A DNA stretch of 64,000 nucleotides from assembly GCF_035556095.1 (NCBI RefSeq), contig NZ_DATMFT010000018.1, positions 124,001-188,000 on the forward strand. Direction: 5' to 3'. Both the position numbers and the translations under genes were made by a program. Each line of letters starts with the position of its first letter. Within the stretch, counting starts at the first letter, position 1. This document shows, piece after piece, positions 20,416 to 30,898 of this stretch. A model generated the notes under the pieces. It made no database searches. It saw nothing but the letters and a program-made list of their open reading frames with translations, and was not told the origin of the DNA. The DNA is from Parapedobacter sp035556095 (GTDB taxonomy: Bacteria > Bacteroidota > Bacteroidia > Sphingobacteriales > Sphingobacteriaceae).

Positions 20416-23400
20416 ATGGAAAAGGAAAGATTAATATATAAAACCGCAATAGGTAGCATTAGCCTGTACTGCGCTTGCATGTTACCATTGGCGTGCGGAA
20501 ACCCTAGCAACGAGGCATCGGACAAATTCGCCGACCACGTAAGGACCACAGCGTTTCAGACACCGGAAGCGGAGATGGCAGGATTCAAGCTTCCGCCCGG
20601 TTTTGAAATAACCTTGTTTGCCTCGGAACCGGATATCACTAAACCAATCAACATGGAGTTCGATGACCAGGGACGTCTGTGGGTCACACAGTCATCGGAA
20701 TACCCAGTTGCTGCGGGCCCTGGTGCCGGAAAAGATCGCATTACCATTTTGGAAGACAGCGATGGCGACGGAAAAGCGGACGTATTCACGCATTTCGATG
20801 ATAGCCTAAATATTCCTATCGGTATCATGCCCGTTGCCGATGGGGCGGTGGGGTTCAGCATCCCCAATATCTACCGCTTTTGGGATCATGACCATGATGG
20901 CGTCGCCGAAAAAAAAGACATACTGGTGGGGCCATTCGGATTTAATGATACCCATGGCATGGTCAATAATTTCATTCGCGGGTATGACGGATGGATCCAT
21001 GCCTGCCATGGTTTCACCAATATTTCCACCATTGCCGGCACCGATGGCGACTCCATCAGAATGGTCTCAGGCAATACGTTCCGTTTCCGCTTGGATGGCA
21101 GCCGCGCGGAACAAACCACCAATGGGCGTATCAACCCGTTTGGTTCGGCGTTGGATGAACGGGGCTATCTGTATTCCGTAGATTGCCACAGCAAACCCAT
21201 ATTTCAGCTGGTGCCAGGCGGCGACTACCCGCAATGGGGACGTAAAGACCCGGCCATTGGCTATGCGCCCGAAATGATGAGTTACGAGCTGGGCTCCACA
21301 GCGCTTTCGGGGTTGGTTTACTATACCGACCAACAGTTCCCGCAGGCTTATCGGAACAGTTTCTTCACGGGCGACGTGGTAACCTGTCGCATCGACCGCA
21401 ATACGGTGACCTATCAGGGTACGACGCCCATCGCACAAAAGGAAGAGCCATTTCTAACCAGCGAAGACCCTTGGTTTCGTCCGGTGGATATCAAAACCGG
21501 GCCGGATGGATCGTTATATGTGGCCGATTTTTATAATCGCATCATCGGCCACTACGAAGTAGCGCTGGATCACCCCGGACGTGACCGGCTAAGCGGCCGC
21601 ATATGGAAGATTACTTATACAGGCAAGGATAAGGGTACCGTCCCGGTTAAGAACTGGGCTACGGCGGATGTAAGCGAATTGATTGCGGCGCTTGACCATC
21701 CGCATCTGTCCGTACGGTTAAAGGTGGCAGACCGACTCGTTGAAGTTGTTAAAGATCAAGCTGTGGAGCCCGCGCTTGATCGGGTATCGGCTACAGATTC
21801 GGCACCTACAGGTTATATCCATGCCCTATGGGTATTGCACCGCCTGAAGCGTTTGCCCGAACATACACTTAAGGAGGCCTTGCAACATGACGACGGTATA
21901 GTCCGTCAGCACGCGTTGCGCATATTGGCTGAATCGGAAGCACTTACCGACGCACAGCAGCACCGCGTATTGGCTGCACTTACTGATCGTGATCCGTTTA
22001 TCCAGCGCACCGCTGCAGAAGTGCTCAGCCGCTTTCCCGATGTTACGCATGTAGACCCCTTACTCGCGTTGCATACCAACTGCCCTGCCGAAGATTCACA
22101 CTTGAAATACACGGCGCTATTGGCTATCCGCAACAACCTGCGGGGAATAGGGGTAGCCGAGCAGGTTGTCGGGATGCAATGGGACGAGACCAAACGAGCT
22201 ACCATTGCATTGGCAATGCGCGATGTGGAATCGCCAGCGGCAGCTACGTTTGTACTCGATTACCTGCTTCACCACGATATGCCACTTGACGCGCTGCAAA
22301 AAAACTTGGCGTTTGTGGGGCGGTATGCGCAGGCCGCACAGTTGGCACAGGTGGTGCCCATTATCACTGAAAAATTTGCCAATGATAAGCAGGCACAGCT
22401 TTCACTATTCCTGAACATACAGGAAGGAATTGCCCAGCGAGGCATGGCTACTGTCCCGGCACTCCGGGCATGGGGCGCTCAACTTTCCCATCATTTCCTG
22501 AATAATGTTCCCATCGAAGACGATGTTTGGCGGAGCAAACCGCTGGACAGCCGACCAGATGACTTGAGCCCCTGGGCGGTGTCTGATGAATTCCTAACGA
22601 ATGTTGCACCCGCTTTCCGGATCTACCTGAGCGAGCGCAATGGCTACAAGCCTCGGGCCACACTCTACACAAAGCCCTTCAAGCTACCTGCCGAACTGCA
22701 CATGAACGTATTTGATAACGATGTGCACAACACGGAGGAAAAAGTCGGCACTTCGAAAAACGTGGTGCGCATACGGCTGGCTGATGGCCATCGGTTGGTT
22801 GCCGAGTACCGGATGGAACAGCCGGCGCACACGAAAATGGAATTCGCGGATCTCATTAAATCAACTACACTGGATTTGCGTGCACAGGAAGGGAAGATGG
22901 GATATATCGAAGTGGTGGATAGCTCGGAAACCGGCTCTATCGGCATCGGGAAATTAGAACCTGCTGTGGTAGAAATGCCACCATATACCCCATCGGATAT
23001 CGACTTACAACGGCAACGGGCAGCCGACATTGCCGGCAGTTTGAAAATAGAGGAATTGCGGGGCAGCTTGGTCGAAATATTCCGAACGCCGTGGGTAAAT
23101 CCTGATACGCGGCTGGCAGCAGCCCATGCGCTGGCCAACATGCCGGAAAAAGACGATGCCAAACTGCTTGGTAACGTTTTCTTGGATAAAGCCGAACCTG
23201 CGCTGCTGCGGGAGCGGCTGGCACCTACCTTAGCGCAGCTGCCCGGAACACAAGCGCTACAATTTCTTGCACAGGGCATGGAAGGCAGCGCTCGACCAGT
23301 CCAACTGGCAGCAACCACGGCATTGGCCGCATCGCCTGCGGGTATCGATTTGTTGCTGCAGTCCATAGCAGCTGGCCACGCCCCTGCCGACCTGCTCGCT

Positions 23401-23952
23401 GAATTCAAGGTGAAAGAACTGTTGGATGCAAAGGCCCAGGCCAACCAGCATACGCGAATCAAGCAGGTACTGGCTCAGGGGAAAGATGAGCGGGAAACAC
23501 GAAAGCAATTGATCGAGGACCGGATTGCACGTTTCGAAGCAACAGGGCAAAGAGTGGAAAATGGACACGCTTTATTTGAGACACACTGTGCCATCTGCCA
23601 CCAAATAGGAGGCACTGGCAGTCTAATCGGACCGCAACTTGACGGAATCGGCAATTGGGGCGTACAGGCGCTCACGGAAAAGATACTGGATCCCAACCGG
23701 AATATTTCAGAATCATTCCGCACCTATAACATCACCCTTGCCAACGGGAAGCAACAATCGGGATTGTACCGCCGGACCGAAGGTGAGGTGATGGTTTTTG
23801 CAGACATCAGCGGAAAGGAATTTAAAATTGCAAAAAAAGACATGGCTTCGTATACACCTTCGCCCTACACATTGATGCCGGATCAATTCAGGCATACCCT
23901 TTCGGAAGAGGACTTCGGTGCGCTTTTAGAATATTTACTGCAAGTCAAATAA
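20416..23952 (+). CDS. Very large PVC-type haem-binding lipoprotein (beta-propeller, HEAT repeats, cytochrome c)
   Basis: 1178 residues. The hydrophobic N-terminus ends at 'LPLACGNPS', a probable lipobox. Residues about 45-410 are the glucose/sorbosone-dehydrogenase-like six-bladed propeller of 'membrane-bound dehydrogenase' proteins ('GFEITLFASEPDITKPINME', 'DDQGRLWVTQSSEYP', 'ITILEDSDGDGKAD', 'GPDGSLYVADFYNRI'). Residues about 420-680 are HEAT-like helices. A beta-sandwich region (about 720-870) and more HEAT helices (about 880-1030) follow. The cytochrome domain has CAICH at 1058-1062 and 'LTEKILDPNRNISESF'. It is probably periplasmic, oxidising a sugar or alcohol and passing electrons to its haem; the substrate is unknown. 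It resembles the protein at 32433-35306 but is longer. Confidence 0.9.
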   Translation: MEKERLIYKTAIGSISLYCACMLPLACGNPSNEASDKFADHVRTTAFQTPEAEMAGFKLPPGFEITLFASEPDITKPINMEFDDQGRLWVTQSSEYPVAAGPGAGKDRITILEDSDGDGKADVFTHFDDSLNIPIGIMPVADGAVGFSIPNIYRFWDHDHDGVAEKKDILVGPFGFNDTHGMVNNFIRGYDGWIHACHGFTNISTIAGTDGDSIRMVSGNTFRFRLDGSRAEQTTNGRINPFGSALDERGYLYSVDCHSKPIFQLVPGGDYPQWGRKDPAIGYAPEMMSYELGSTALSGLVYYTDQQFPQAYRNSFFTGDVVTCRIDRNTVTYQGTTPIAQKEEPFLTSEDPWFRPVDIKTGPDGSLYVADFYNRIIGHYEVALDHPGRDRLSGRIWKITYTGKDKGTVPVKNWATADVSELIAALDHPHLSVRLKVADRLVEVVKDQAVEPALDRVSATDSAPTGYIHALWVLHRLKRLPEHTLKEALQHDDGIVRQHALRILAESEALTDAQQHRVLAALTDRDPFIQRTAAEVLSRFPDVTHVDPLLALHTNCPAEDSHLKYTALLAIRNNLRGIGVAEQVVGMQWDETKRATIALAMRDVESPAAATFVLDYLLHHDMPLDALQKNLAFVGRYAQAAQLAQVVPIITEKFANDKQAQLSLFLNIQEGIAQRGMATVPALRAWGAQLSHHFLNNVPIEDDVWRSKPLDSRPDDLSPWAVSDEFLTNVAPAFRIYLSERNGYKPRATLYTKPFKLPAELHMNVFDNDVHNTEEKVGTSKNVVRIRLADGHRLVAEYRMEQPAHTKMEFADLIKSTTLDLRAQEGKMGYIEVVDSSETGSIGIGKLEPAVVEMPPYTPSDIDLQRQRAADIAGSLKIEELRGSLVEIFRTPWVNPDTRLAAAHALANMPEKDDAKLLGNVFLDKAEPALLRERLAPTLAQLPGTQALQFLAQGMEGSARPVQLAATTALAASPAGIDLLLQSIAAGHAPADLLAEFKVKELLDAKAQANQHTRIKQVLAQGKDERETRKQLIEDRIARFEATGQRVENGHALFETHCAICHQIGGTGSLIGPQLDGIGNWGVQALTEKILDPNRNISESFRTYNITLANGKQQSGLYRRTEGEVMVFADISGKEFKIAKKDMASYTPSPYTLMPDQFRHTLSEEDFGALLEYLLQVK

Positions 23953-24055
23953 CCGTATTGGTATCCGCATTGCATACTTGTGATGATGCATAGCTTACGA
24001 AAATGATATTGCGGTGATACACGTTTCATATCCTGCACCGTATTTTTGCGCCCAT

Positions 24056-24709
24056 ATGGAAAGTCTTCTCGGGAAAGACAGCCTGCACAACTGGCTGATT
24101 CGCTATAGCTTTTTCTTTTTAGGATTGGTGTGTTTCGGGCTGGGGGTCGCCATTTCCGTAAAAATGCAGCATCTGGGCCTACATCCTTGGGACGTGCTGA
24201 ATATTGCGCTTTTTGAGCGTTTCGGACTCTCGATAGGCACTTGGACAGTTATCATTGGTTTTATATTAATAACGGTCTCTCTGTTTGTAAGTCGCAAGTA
24301 CGTCAACCTCGGGACCTTTCTGAACGCCTTGCTTATAGGACCCATTCTAGACTTCTTTCTTTGGTTGGATATTTTGCCTGCACCCACTTTCACCTGGACA
24401 GATTACCTGTGGCTACTGGTAGGAATCGTGATTGTAGGTACCGGAGGTGGCCTATACGTATCGGGCGGAATAGGTGCTGGACCCCGCGACGGCTTTATGC
24501 TTTCTATGGCGAAGCGAACAGGCCTTTCGGTCAGCCGGGCGCGCATTATCGTCGAATGTTTCGTGTTGCTCGTGGGATACCTGCTGGGAGGGCCCGTATT
24601 CTTCGTTACCTTTCTTTACACATTTATCATGAGTCCTGTTTTTCAGTTCTCACTGAAGTTCTTTACGCAGCTTAAGAACGAGCTTTGTGACCCTTTTCCT
24701 AGCGGCTAG
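24056..24709 (+). CDS. YczE/YitT-type integral membrane protein
   Basis: 217 residues from the ATG at 24056; a GTG 42 bp upstream would add 14 residues without membrane character, so ATG is chosen. Five to six hydrophobic helices are visible, with the conserved 'SVKMQHLGLHPWDVLNIALF' loop, 'GGLYVSGGIGAGPRDGFML' (family signature GxGPRDG) and 'GYLLGGPVFFVTFLYTFI'. This matches the YczE/YyaS/YitT family of presumed transporters, whose substrate is unknown. Short intergenic spaces separate it from unrelated neighbours. Confidence 0.85.
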   Translation: MESLLGKDSLHNWLIRYSFFFLGLVCFGLGVAISVKMQHLGLHPWDVLNIALFERFGLSIGTWTVIIGFILITVSLFVSRKYVNLGTFLNALLIGPILDFFLWLDILPAPTFTWTDYLWLLVGIVIVGTGGGLYVSGGIGAGPRDGFMLSMAKRTGLSVSRARIIVECFVLLVGYLLGGPVFFVTFLYTFIMSPVFQFSLKFFTQLKNELCDPFPSG

Positions 24710-24771
24710 CGTGTGAGCCCTACTCCGCAAATGTCCAGCAAGCAATCGTTATGGAATAACCGATCTGTGGA

Positions 24772-25668
24772 CTAGTAAGTGGCTAACGCGCGCTCATTTC
24801 CGATTTCTTTGAGTATGCGTTTAAGTCCATCGATTTCTTCAGACAGTCCTTTTTCAGCGTCTACATTCGTGTCATGGTTGATAATACCAATTGGCCCGCG
24901 GTAGTTACTTTTCCACACTTGCTTAATCATCTCCTTTTCCAAATCGCCTTGGCCGGTCCGGAAAAAACGGTCGGTAATACCTGCTTTCAGCCCTGCGATA
25001 TTCAACGCAAAAAGGTGGGGTACTATTTTAGGGAAGAACGTCGAAAACCGATCATGGTGCATACGGGCATGATGGAAGTTATAAACAATGCCCACGTTTT
25101 TACGATTTACTTCTTCAATGATTTCAAGTTGGTTCTCCGGTTCACCAAACCAACCGCCGTGGTTGTAAAGCGCCACCTGGCAGTCAAGTTCCTTGGCCCG
25201 GTCCGCGATGTATGCAATGGGTTTACTCATTGCCATCACTTTATCCCTTTGACTAAAGTCACTGAAACCTGGCCACTCGCCCATCAACAGCCAAATCTGT
25301 GTCGAAACCTTATTTCGTTCCAAAAAATCGAATATTTCCCGGATGTACCGATCATCCTGGGGGTTATCGCCAGACATCATCCAAAAAGCGGTTAATTCGA
25401 TGCCGTGTTTATTCAGTGCGTGCCATTCCTCATCAAACGTGGGGATGTGCTCTTCCCGCCAGTCGTAGGCCAGTTTGGTGATACCAAGGTCGGACAGCAT
25501 TTGTGCCCGCTCTTTAGGCCCACGCTGTTTCGCATCAAAGGGAACAACACACCAAGCAACGAGGTTCTGTTTAACAAATACATCCTTAACTGTTTTATTT
25601 TTCAGTACGTCGCAGCCAGCGAGCAATGTTAAGGCGGCAACCACCACAGCAATCATTAATCGGCTCAT
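24772..25668 (-). CDS. Lipoprotein sugar-phosphate isomerase/epimerase-like TIM barrel
   Basis: 298 residues. The lipoprotein signal 'VVAALTLLAGCDVLK' places the lipidated Cys at about 19. The body has the xylose-isomerase-like TIM-barrel (AP_endonuc_2) pattern: 'LGITKLAYDWREEHIPTFDE' early, 'VALYNHGGWFGEPENQLEII' in the middle with metal-ligand His and Glu candidates, 'VGIVYNFHHARMH', and 'GPIGIINHDTNVDAEKGL' near the end. Usual family members are cytoplasmic, so an exported lipidated form is notable but common in Bacteroidota. It lies 39 bp downstream of the PQQ dehydrogenase gene on the same strand, so is probably cotranscribed. Confidence 0.85.
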   Translation of the reverse strand: MSRLMIAVVVAALTLLAGCDVLKNKTVKDVFVKQNLVAWCVVPFDAKQRGPKERAQMLSDLGITKLAYDWREEHIPTFDEEWHALNKHGIELTAFWMMSGDNPQDDRYIREIFDFLERNKVSTQIWLLMGEWPGFSDFSQRDKVMAMSKPIAYIADRAKELDCQVALYNHGGWFGEPENQLEIIEEVNRKNVGIVYNFHHARMHHDRFSTFFPKIVPHLFALNIAGLKAGITDRFFRTGQGDLEKEMIKQVWKSNYRGPIGIINHDTNVDAEKGLSEEIDGLKRILKEIGNERALATY

Positions 25669-25707
25669 TTCACTTCGTATTATAAAGTTATTTTAAAAAG
25701 TATATCG

Positions 25708-27828
25708 TCATTTTTGCAATAAACGATCGGGCAAGGTAAATGCCACGTAGGCGTCGCCGGTAGTGGTGCCCAATTTTCCGCCTCCGGTGGCGGGGATGAT
25801 TACATATTGTTTTCCACCTATGCTGTATGTGCTGGGTACGGCAAATCCACCGAATGGCAGCTTCGTTTCCCACAAAATCGCGCCGGTATTTTTATCGAAC
25901 GCCCGGAAGCGTTCATCGCGCGTAGCCCCCACAAAAACCAACCCACCGGCGGTGACGATACTACCCCCGAAATTTTCCGTCCCGGTTAACGGTATCCCTT
26001 TTGCGGTCAACTCTGGATATTCGCCCAAAGGCACCTTCCATTTAATCTTACCTGATTCGAGATCAATCGCATTCAACGTCCCCCATGGCGGTTTAGTAGC
26101 CGGATACCCTTGCTGATCGAGAAATTTGACGTACCCCATCGAATTGTAGTATGGTTTTACGCCTTCTTTTTTCTGTTTCTCGCCTGCTGCTTCCATATCA
26201 AGCAGGTAAGATGCAATCAGTTGCACATCATCCTCCGGTAGGTGGGCAAATGGTGGCATGGTGCCCTTCCCTTTCTTGATAATATCCGCAACATCCTTTT
26301 GCGTATATTTCTCCGAGAGATTCCGTAATACGGGCGTCCCCCCCAATCCTTGGCGATCGGCGCCATGGCAGCTTGCACATCCACTGGCTAGGAAAAGCCG
26401 GTGCCCACCATGTTCGCTAGTACCTTTCGGGGCCCCCGCTTCCGGCCCATGGTTATTGACATCCTGCATCGTGATGTGCCAGGCTAGTTCGTTTGAGTTG
26501 ACATACATCATACCATCCATCGGATCGTAAGCACCACCGCCCCATTCGGCGCCACCGTGTATGCCGTAATAGATAATACCTTTGGTAGAAGGGGGGATAT
26601 ACCACCCCGCATCGGCATTATTGAACCGTTCACGTGCATAAACGTGCGCCTCTTCGCTGATATCCGTCAAGTCGTCAGCCGTGACCACCTGTTTAGAAAA
26701 AGGCTCCGGCCATTTCACGAACGGCTGCGTGGGGTAGGCATATTGGCCGGCCAATGTACTGGTCGGCACCGGTCGCTCTTCCACCTCCGACAACAGCTCA
26801 CCGGTAAGCCGATTGAATAGGAGCACATGGCCTGTTTTCGTCAGCTGCACCACACCCAGAATTGGCTTTCCATCTTTACGAAGGGTAGTCAGTATGGGCG
26901 CACAGGGCAGGTCAAGATCCCACAAATCGTGGTGGATGGCCTGGTAATGCCACACCCTTTCGCCGGTTTTAGCATCCAACGCCACAATGGAGTTGCCGAA
27001 AAGCTGTTCCCCTTCGTTATCGGGTCGGTAGAAATCATCTTTTGGCTGGCCCGTAGCAAAATATATCATGCCATTTTCGATGTCGACACTCAAACCACCC
27101 CATACATTTACACCCGCGCCCGTTTTCCAAAAATCTTTCGCTCCCCAGCTCTCATACCCATGCTCGCCGGGCTGCGGTATGGTATGGAAAATCCACTCAC
27201 GCTTACCGGTATACACATTAAATGCACTTACATTCGCTGGCGAGGACCACGTCATGGCCCCCACAATTACGAGGTCACCATATACAACCGGGGCGCCGGG
27301 GGACGTTATCCCCATTTGTTCAGCTGGCTTTACTAAATCATCGTTCAACGAAATGCGGCCTTGGTTTCCAAACTCAGGCACCGGCGATCCGTCCGCTGCA
27401 TAAATCGCATTTAGGAAACCACCGCTCGTAAAAAACAGCCGATCACGTTCACCTTTCTTCCGCCAGAAAGAAATCCCCCTATTGATCCCGCCGAACTGCT
27501 CACCTTCCCTGGCCGGGTTAAACCGCCAAATTTGTTCGCCGGTTACGCCGTCCACTGCAATCACCTCCTGCAATGGCGTGGTGATGTAAACCGCGCCATC
27601 TACAATGAGGGGGTTCATTTGTACGTTCCCAACTTTCACCCCGGAATGGAAAACCCACGCCACTTCCAAATCGGCCACATTGGTTGTGTTGATCTGATCC
27701 AACGGAGAATATTTAGTCTGCCCAGCGGTACCGCCGGGATACGCCCAGTCGGCTTCCGAAAAAGGTTTGGGCGCCTGACATCCCGCAAACGCCAGCATGG
27801 AAAAAAGCAACGTAATGAATAGCCGCAT
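25708..27828 (-). CDS. PQQ-dependent dehydrogenase (quinoprotein) with cytochrome c domain
   Basis: 706 residues with a lipoprotein signal 'MLAFAGCQAP' (Cys about 17). An eight-bladed PQQ propeller covers about 25-450 and 565-700, with 'DWAYPGGTAGQTKYSPLDQI', 'VAWVFHSGVKVGNVQMNPLI', 'ATGQPKDDFYRPDNEGEQLF' and 'AKTGERVWHYQAIHHDLWDL'. A class I cytochrome domain is inserted with CASCH at 484-488 and distal Met in 'GKGTMPPFAHLPEDD'. This is the quinoprotein glucose/alcohol dehydrogenase family; the inserted cytochrome is typical of the glucose-dehydrogenase-like members of Bacteroidota. Electrons probably pass to the respiratory chain. Substrate specificity cannot be read. No pqq biosynthesis genes are in the window. 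Confidence 0.92.
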   Translation of the reverse strand: MRLFITLLFSMLAFAGCQAPKPFSEADWAYPGGTAGQTKYSPLDQINTTNVADLEVAWVFHSGVKVGNVQMNPLIVDGAVYITTPLQEVIAVDGVTGEQIWRFNPAREGEQFGGINRGISFWRKKGERDRLFFTSGGFLNAIYAADGSPVPEFGNQGRISLNDDLVKPAEQMGITSPGAPVVYGDLVIVGAMTWSSPANVSAFNVYTGKREWIFHTIPQPGEHGYESWGAKDFWKTGAGVNVWGGLSVDIENGMIYFATGQPKDDFYRPDNEGEQLFGNSIVALDAKTGERVWHYQAIHHDLWDLDLPCAPILTTLRKDGKPILGVVQLTKTGHVLLFNRLTGELLSEVEERPVPTSTLAGQYAYPTQPFVKWPEPFSKQVVTADDLTDISEEAHVYARERFNNADAGWYIPPSTKGIIYYGIHGGAEWGGGAYDPMDGMMYVNSNELAWHITMQDVNNHGPEAGAPKGTSEHGGHRLFLASGCASCHGADRQGLGGTPVLRNLSEKYTQKDVADIIKKGKGTMPPFAHLPEDDVQLIASYLLDMEAAGEKQKKEGVKPYYNSMGYVKFLDQQGYPATKPPWGTLNAIDLESGKIKWKVPLGEYPELTAKGIPLTGTENFGGSIVTAGGLVFVGATRDERFRAFDKNTGAILWETKLPFGGFAVPSTYSIGGKQYVIIPATGGGKLGTTTGDAYVAFTLPDRLLQK

Positions 27829-28097
27829 ATTGTAGAAAACTAATTATCCATAGTCGATTTATAAAGGAAAGCTGTATTATTCATTATAACCGCATCTTTC
27901 TCGGAAATAGCAAGTATACTTAAAATCCGGTAACGTTCACTATCGTGCGCTGAAGATAATAGTGCAATTAGCGGGCTTCGAGTTTGAATGAAAGGTTAGT
28001 AAGCAACGCCAAAACAACAGGTTTATTTCCATAATGCTTCCTTAATCATGGGAGGGAAACATTAATTCGTACCGCATATTTTAATAGTTTATACCTG

Positions 28098-30428
28098 TTA
28101 CAACGTCGGCAGCCATCGATCCAACAAATACCTGCAATTAAGCACCTTCTCATCAAGATCGGACGGCACATAGAAATAATGGTTAGAGGCTTCGTAACCC
28201 AATCTGGAATCTTTCCGCTGAAGTGCCGACATTCGTTTGGCTAAAGTGATTTCCTCACGAAGTAACTGCTCAATACGTTGCTTTATTATATGGTTATTAT
28301 CGGGTGCTTCCCTCAGCAACTGGTCTCTCAATTGAATGAATTCAGCCTGGTTTGCTGCACTGGCATAATGGCAGGCAACGGTTTCCGCAATGTTAATGTC
28401 TTTCTGTAAAATCCTCGATTTGCCGTTACTAGCGTACCCCGTCGCTTGTTTCAAATCTTCTGTTGCGGCTTCAAATTCAGATGCTACGAGCCTCAGCTGA
28501 CGGATAAATACATCTACGGGATAAACAGCCCTCCAGCTTTCCAAATGGTCGTATGCAATCCCGACCATGGTGGCCGAATACCCTGTGGGATTGGGCCACA
28601 ACAAGTTGGAAGGACCTGATTGCATCGGCGCATAGTAAACCAAGCTACCGTTATATGGAAATTCTCGAAATGCATTACTATACTTACGCCAAGCCGTCGT
28701 TACGTCACCTGCAAACGCCCCATATCTGCTTTTGGCAACGCTCTCAATTGCCTCTTCAGGACCCAGTTCTTTATTGCTTCCCAACAAAGAGGCCACCTCG
28801 AGATTCGGCGATGGGTATCCGCCAAGGCTCCATCCAAGCATTAACCCTGTTACACCGGTTTCCCGTAGATTGGCAACATGCTCTGCCACATTATACAACG
28901 CGGGAATATAGGGTACTGCTCCAAGTTCCCAACTATTGTTTGCCTGAATTTTTGCGACAACGGGTATTTCATTATCCAATGCAATCTGCCAATGTTTCAA
29001 CGCCCGCGGTCCTGGCCCTATGGCCGATATGGAATACTCACCAACCTGGCTGGAAACTCCACCCCGCTCGATAGTTAAATCCCACTCGCTAACGCTCATA
29101 AACGCCGAATCCGATTTGTCCAATCGGGAAATGATTCCTTCAGCCCAATCCGTCGGCCAGCCCCAATCCCATACAATGAGCCGAGGCGCCTGTACCAGCG
29201 TTGACGCCTTCGCTCGCTCCAATCCTATTCGAATGCCTTCCAAGTAGCAATTATTCAATTCTGCAATCACTTTCGCCGGTCCAAGCGTACTGCAACGAGG
29301 GCAAGCATGTCCATGGTAGTGAGACCAACAGTTAGTAGAGTTTTCGGAAGCTGTGATTGAAAAGAACCCCGCAAGTGCAGGTGCTTTTTCCATAATCAAT
29401 GCGATAGAGTCTCGCAGGTAATTACGAACTTCTGCCACACTGGTGCATAACGAGTTGCCGTGCCCCCTTAGGTGGGGGTGCTTTCTAAAAAATGCTTCGT
29501 CCTGGTTACGGGGTTCGTTGAGGTATAAATAAATACCAATTCCATGTTTCCTACACTTTTCGGTGAGTTTCTCTAGGTTAGCCAACCGCGTCTCCCAATG
29601 CTGGCTCTGCGCCGGATCCCAAGGGAATGGAGTCAGCTTGGTAAGCACAATGTGCATCCATATATGATCCACCCCCGAAGCAGCCATCTTTGCCAAGTAA
29701 CCATCCGGATAGGAATCGGCAGCACCACTGATCAGTGGGTCTCCCATCAATGCAAAATAGGGGTAGGCGATCCGTGGGCTGAAACCAGGTGCCGATGGTA
29801 ACATATTCCGATGTTTGCCGGGGGAGGAGAGATCACGCACAAACTGGAAATAAGGTTCCTCCTGCGGGGGCTGCCCTCCGGGAAATTCTTCACTTATTAC
29901 ACGTTGCAAGTAAGTAAGAGCCGGATCATCAGTAAGCACCTGGCGCTGATAATCGATTGGGTGGCAATCGGGTTTCAAGTTTCCGAGTTTGACAAAGAAA
30001 AAATCATCTTCTTTCAGCGTAAAGTCTAGCCGAGTTTGGTCCCAGCCAAGCAATCGGAGTAATTGTTCCGTAGGCAATAAATGCCAATTGCGCCGGATTA
30101 TCGTCAGATAGCTCCGCTCCCATTGGTCGGCCGAGACTACTGGCGCATACGGCAATCCCATAGCCGACGCCAGGGCCGACAATTGGTTTTCGGTAGCCCC
30201 CACCGTACTTGCCATTCGTTGACGCGGCACCAACCCCCAGTTACGCCAAACAAAAGCATAAAGCGGGTTGGGGAAGTGGTGAAGGGGCAGGGCTGCGGGT
30301 CCTGCTGGAGTTTTATACCCGGAAGCCGGAATGGATATCATCGGATGTAGCGCAACAACACCTGCTAATGCGGTTCCAAATTTCATAAAATCCCTACGGG
30401 AAAAGGAACGAATTGCTTTTCTACTCAT
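28098..30428 (-). CDS. Tat-exported glycoside-hydrolase-like protein
   Basis: 776 residues. The N-terminus has a Tat motif 'RSFSRRDFMKFGTALAG' and hydrophobic core. Residues about 200-520 look like a TIM barrel: 'AYPYFALMGDPLISG', 'ASGVDHIWMHIVLTKLTPFP', 'EKCRKHGIGIYLYLNEPRNQ', 'FFSITASENSTNCWSHYHGH' with Cys pair 'ACPRCS', 'LIVWDWGWPTDWAE', and 'VTGLMLGWSLGGYPSPN'. This resembles GH20/DUF4838-like glycosidases; conserved acids at 'TASEN' are candidates for catalysis. The C-terminal 200 residues are helical. I do not recognise the exact family. Genes for oxidoreductases and TIM-barrel proteins on either side suggest extracellular sugar processing. Confidence 0.65.
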   Translation of the reverse strand: MSRKAIRSFSRRDFMKFGTALAGVVALHPMISIPASGYKTPAGPAALPLHHFPNPLYAFVWRNWGLVPRQRMASTVGATENQLSALASAMGLPYAPVVSADQWERSYLTIIRRNWHLLPTEQLLRLLGWDQTRLDFTLKEDDFFFVKLGNLKPDCHPIDYQRQVLTDDPALTYLQRVISEEFPGGQPPQEEPYFQFVRDLSSPGKHRNMLPSAPGFSPRIAYPYFALMGDPLISGAADSYPDGYLAKMAASGVDHIWMHIVLTKLTPFPWDPAQSQHWETRLANLEKLTEKCRKHGIGIYLYLNEPRNQDEAFFRKHPHLRGHGNSLCTSVAEVRNYLRDSIALIMEKAPALAGFFSITASENSTNCWSHYHGHACPRCSTLGPAKVIAELNNCYLEGIRIGLERAKASTLVQAPRLIVWDWGWPTDWAEGIISRLDKSDSAFMSVSEWDLTIERGGVSSQVGEYSISAIGPGPRALKHWQIALDNEIPVVAKIQANNSWELGAVPYIPALYNVAEHVANLRETGVTGLMLGWSLGGYPSPNLEVASLLGSNKELGPEEAIESVAKSRYGAFAGDVTTAWRKYSNAFREFPYNGSLVYYAPMQSGPSNLLWPNPTGYSATMVGIAYDHLESWRAVYPVDVFIRQLRLVASEFEAATEDLKQATGYASNGKSRILQKDINIAETVACHYASAANQAEFIQLRDQLLREAPDNNHIIKQRIEQLLREEITLAKRMSALQRKDSRLGYEASNHYFYVPSDLDEKVLNCRYLLDRWLPTL

Positions 30429-30493
30429 TTTCGATTTTTTACGCGACCACCCTTTTCATTAAATTCGATTATTGCGGCCAAGTACAACCAACC

Positions 30494-30670
30494 TCACACA
30501 ATGGGAAAAACCCACGGCTCCCGGTATAGCGGTTGGATATAAGCATCCGCCGCCGTATTATTGAACGATTGCTTATCATCATCATAGCATAGTGCCGCTC
30601 CTCCTGTCCGTGCGCTGATGTTTCCCATATGGCAGCTGACGACTTTTTTGAGATTTTGGCGGTGGGCTGA
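30494..30670 (-). pseudogene. Gfo/Idh/MocA-family oxidoreductase, C-terminal remnant
   Basis: Reading the minus strand, the last 50 or so codons give 'VVSCHMGNISARTGG', a variable stretch, then 'YREPWVFPIV' and a stop. This is the characteristic C-terminus of Gfo/Idh/MocA proteins of Bacteroidota and Planctomycetes ('HxGNIxxRxG...YRxPWxxPxV'). Just upstream the matching sequence ('VNSPVGHQPTAKIS', about 30660-30700) is in another frame, so at least one frameshift is present. The Rossmann N-terminal two thirds is absent. It is a decayed gene. Confidence 0.65.
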
Positions 30671-30898
30671 TGACCGACCGGGGAGTTCACCTGCTCGACA
30701 TGGCGTTTTGGGCCATGGATGTCTATCAACTGGATACATACAGTCTGATGGCTTAAAGATAAGACTTTTTTGGCTCAGAACCCACGTCCAATTCAGATGG
30801 GTACAATTTAGGCGCCTTTTATGATGGCTGTACAATAATCGAATTGGAAAAACTCGACAAGAACGAAATAGGCAAATTCTCGGATCAAGAAATTAACT

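Noticed and set aside
22665..23462. A 265-codon minus-strand frame opposite the large haem lipoprotein gene
   Set aside because: Ser/Ala-rich low-complexity translation with no signal or domain; shadow of the real gene.
25708..30428. Polysaccharide utilisation locus with SusC/SusD
   Set aside because: No SusC or SusD gene is present; only leader-like remnants at 35.55 and 63.5 kb hint at lost ones.
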